Assembly: GCA_003662715.1 (NCBI GenBank) | Contig: QMYO01000003.1 | Span: 1-23,281, forward strand | Direction: 5' to 3' | Length of the DNA stretch: 23,281 nucleotides | Source of the DNA: Candidatus Bathyarchaeota archaeon | GTDB taxonomy: Archaea; Thermoproteota; Bathyarchaeia; Bathyarchaeales; Bathyarchaeaceae | Part shown: positions 22,967 through 23,281 of the stretch, in pieces | Layout of the letters: each line of letters begins with the position of its first letter | How positions within the stretch are numbered: position 1 is the stretch's first letter | Notes under the pieces: model-generated | Database searches by the model: none | Told to the model about the DNA's origin: nothing | What the model saw: only the letters and a program-made list of their open reading frames with translations | Position numbers and translations under genes: made by a program

Positions 22967-23281
22967 TTAGTCCTTAGTTTTCTTCTTCATACAGAGTATG
23001 ATAAGCGTTGACATAATCATTAATGCTGGTAAGAACACGGCTGATGGAAACTTTGGTATAATTTCTAGATAAGTAAAGTTGTATTCACGAGTTGGCTCTA
23101 TGCTAGTTCCTTCCTTAAAGTCATTCCATGTAAATAGCAATACCATATTGTATGGAGGTAGAGTAATTTGTTGCTAGTAGATAAACTTCGCTGAAACCTT
23201 CCGGGTCTCTAGTTACTATCGCCCACCAATCCCTTATTCCCATGATATAATAGATTGTGTTATTATATCCTGGACAAATCA
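22967..23281 (-). pseudogene. C-terminal end of a GH99-like glycoside hydrolase-type surface protein, frameshifted and cut by the window edge
   Basis: Read on the minus strand from the window edge, one frame gives IMGIRDWWAIVTRDP then EVYLLATNY. A one-base shift near 23162 leads into LPPYNMVLLFTWNDFKEGTS, then IEPTREYNF, and finally a hydrophobic helix (about FPSAVFLPALMIMSTLIILC) with tail MKKKTKD and stop at 22967-22969. The WN-x-x-x-EGT-x-IEP pattern matches the end of GH99/WbsX-type glycoside hydrolase domains (compare NEWHEGTxIEP). The C-terminal helix and basic tail indicate a membrane-anchored surface enzyme. Without the shift, the upstream frame stops at TGA just after YMEW and the downstream frame is blocked by TAG at 23174-23176. 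This could be a true lesion or a sequence error. Confidence 0.6.

Noticed and set aside
1..23281. tRNA or rRNA genes, insertion sequences, CRISPR arrays or phage genes
   Set aside because: None was recognised on either strand by eye; no transposase, integrase or terminal inverted repeats were seen. A covariance-model scan was not possible.

Overview
This is almost certainly archaeal DNA. Many genes are preceded by a TATA-like box A about 25 bases upstream of the likely transcription start and by short GGTGA- or GAGGTG-type ribosome sites, and one gene looks leaderless. The gene content also fits: a tungsten aldehyde:ferredoxin oxidoreductase, a 3-hydroxyacyl-CoA dehydrogenase placed in front of enoyl-CoA hydratase, and an HMG-CoA-synthase-like protein fused to DUF35. 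The moderately AT-rich sequence and the mix of corrinoid methyl transfer with acyl-CoA chemistry suggest an anaerobic Thermoproteota lineage such as Bathyarchaeia. That placement is inference; there is no marker gene here.

Layout. Positions 26-9628 (all + strand) hold a RACo-type corrinoid activator, an aldehyde:ferredoxin oxidoreductase with a MoaD-like sulfur carrier, a hydroxyacyl-CoA dehydrogenase/enoyl-CoA hydratase fusion with a class III CoA-transferase, and a corrinoid protein with a UroD-fold methyltransferase. Positions 9771-14468 hold a complete branched-chain-amino-acid-type ABC transporter in two convergent blocks: livGF on + and livKHM on -. Positions 14607-16566 encode two surface proteins: an unknown protein with two membrane segments and a membrane-anchored double rhodanese on a heptad-repeat stalk. 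Positions 16697-21996 return to acyl-CoA chemistry with an iron alcohol dehydrogenase (+), thiolase and HMGCS-like/DUF35 protein (- operon), and acyl-CoA dehydrogenase (+, divergent). The right end carries a leaderless hotdog thioesterase, a small membrane protein with a frameshift, and the C-terminal end of a GH99-like surface protein on the - strand, also with a frameshift.

How it may fit together (inference). The Liv-type transporter could import an acid. Alcohol dehydrogenase and the tungsten enzyme would interconvert alcohol, aldehyde and acid. The CoA-transferase would activate the acid. Acyl-CoA dehydrogenase, hydratase/dehydrogenase and thiolase with DUF35 would carry out one round of beta-oxidation. 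The corrinoid protein, UroD-like protein and RACo would move a methyl group, for example from a methoxylated or methylated substrate. The UroD-like protein lacks all three zinc ligands of MtaA/MtbA. The beta-oxidation set resembles in kind, though not in gene order, the Bbs set of anaerobic toluene degradation. No glycyl radical enzyme, electron-transfer flavoprotein or obvious substrate-specific methyltransferase lies in the window.
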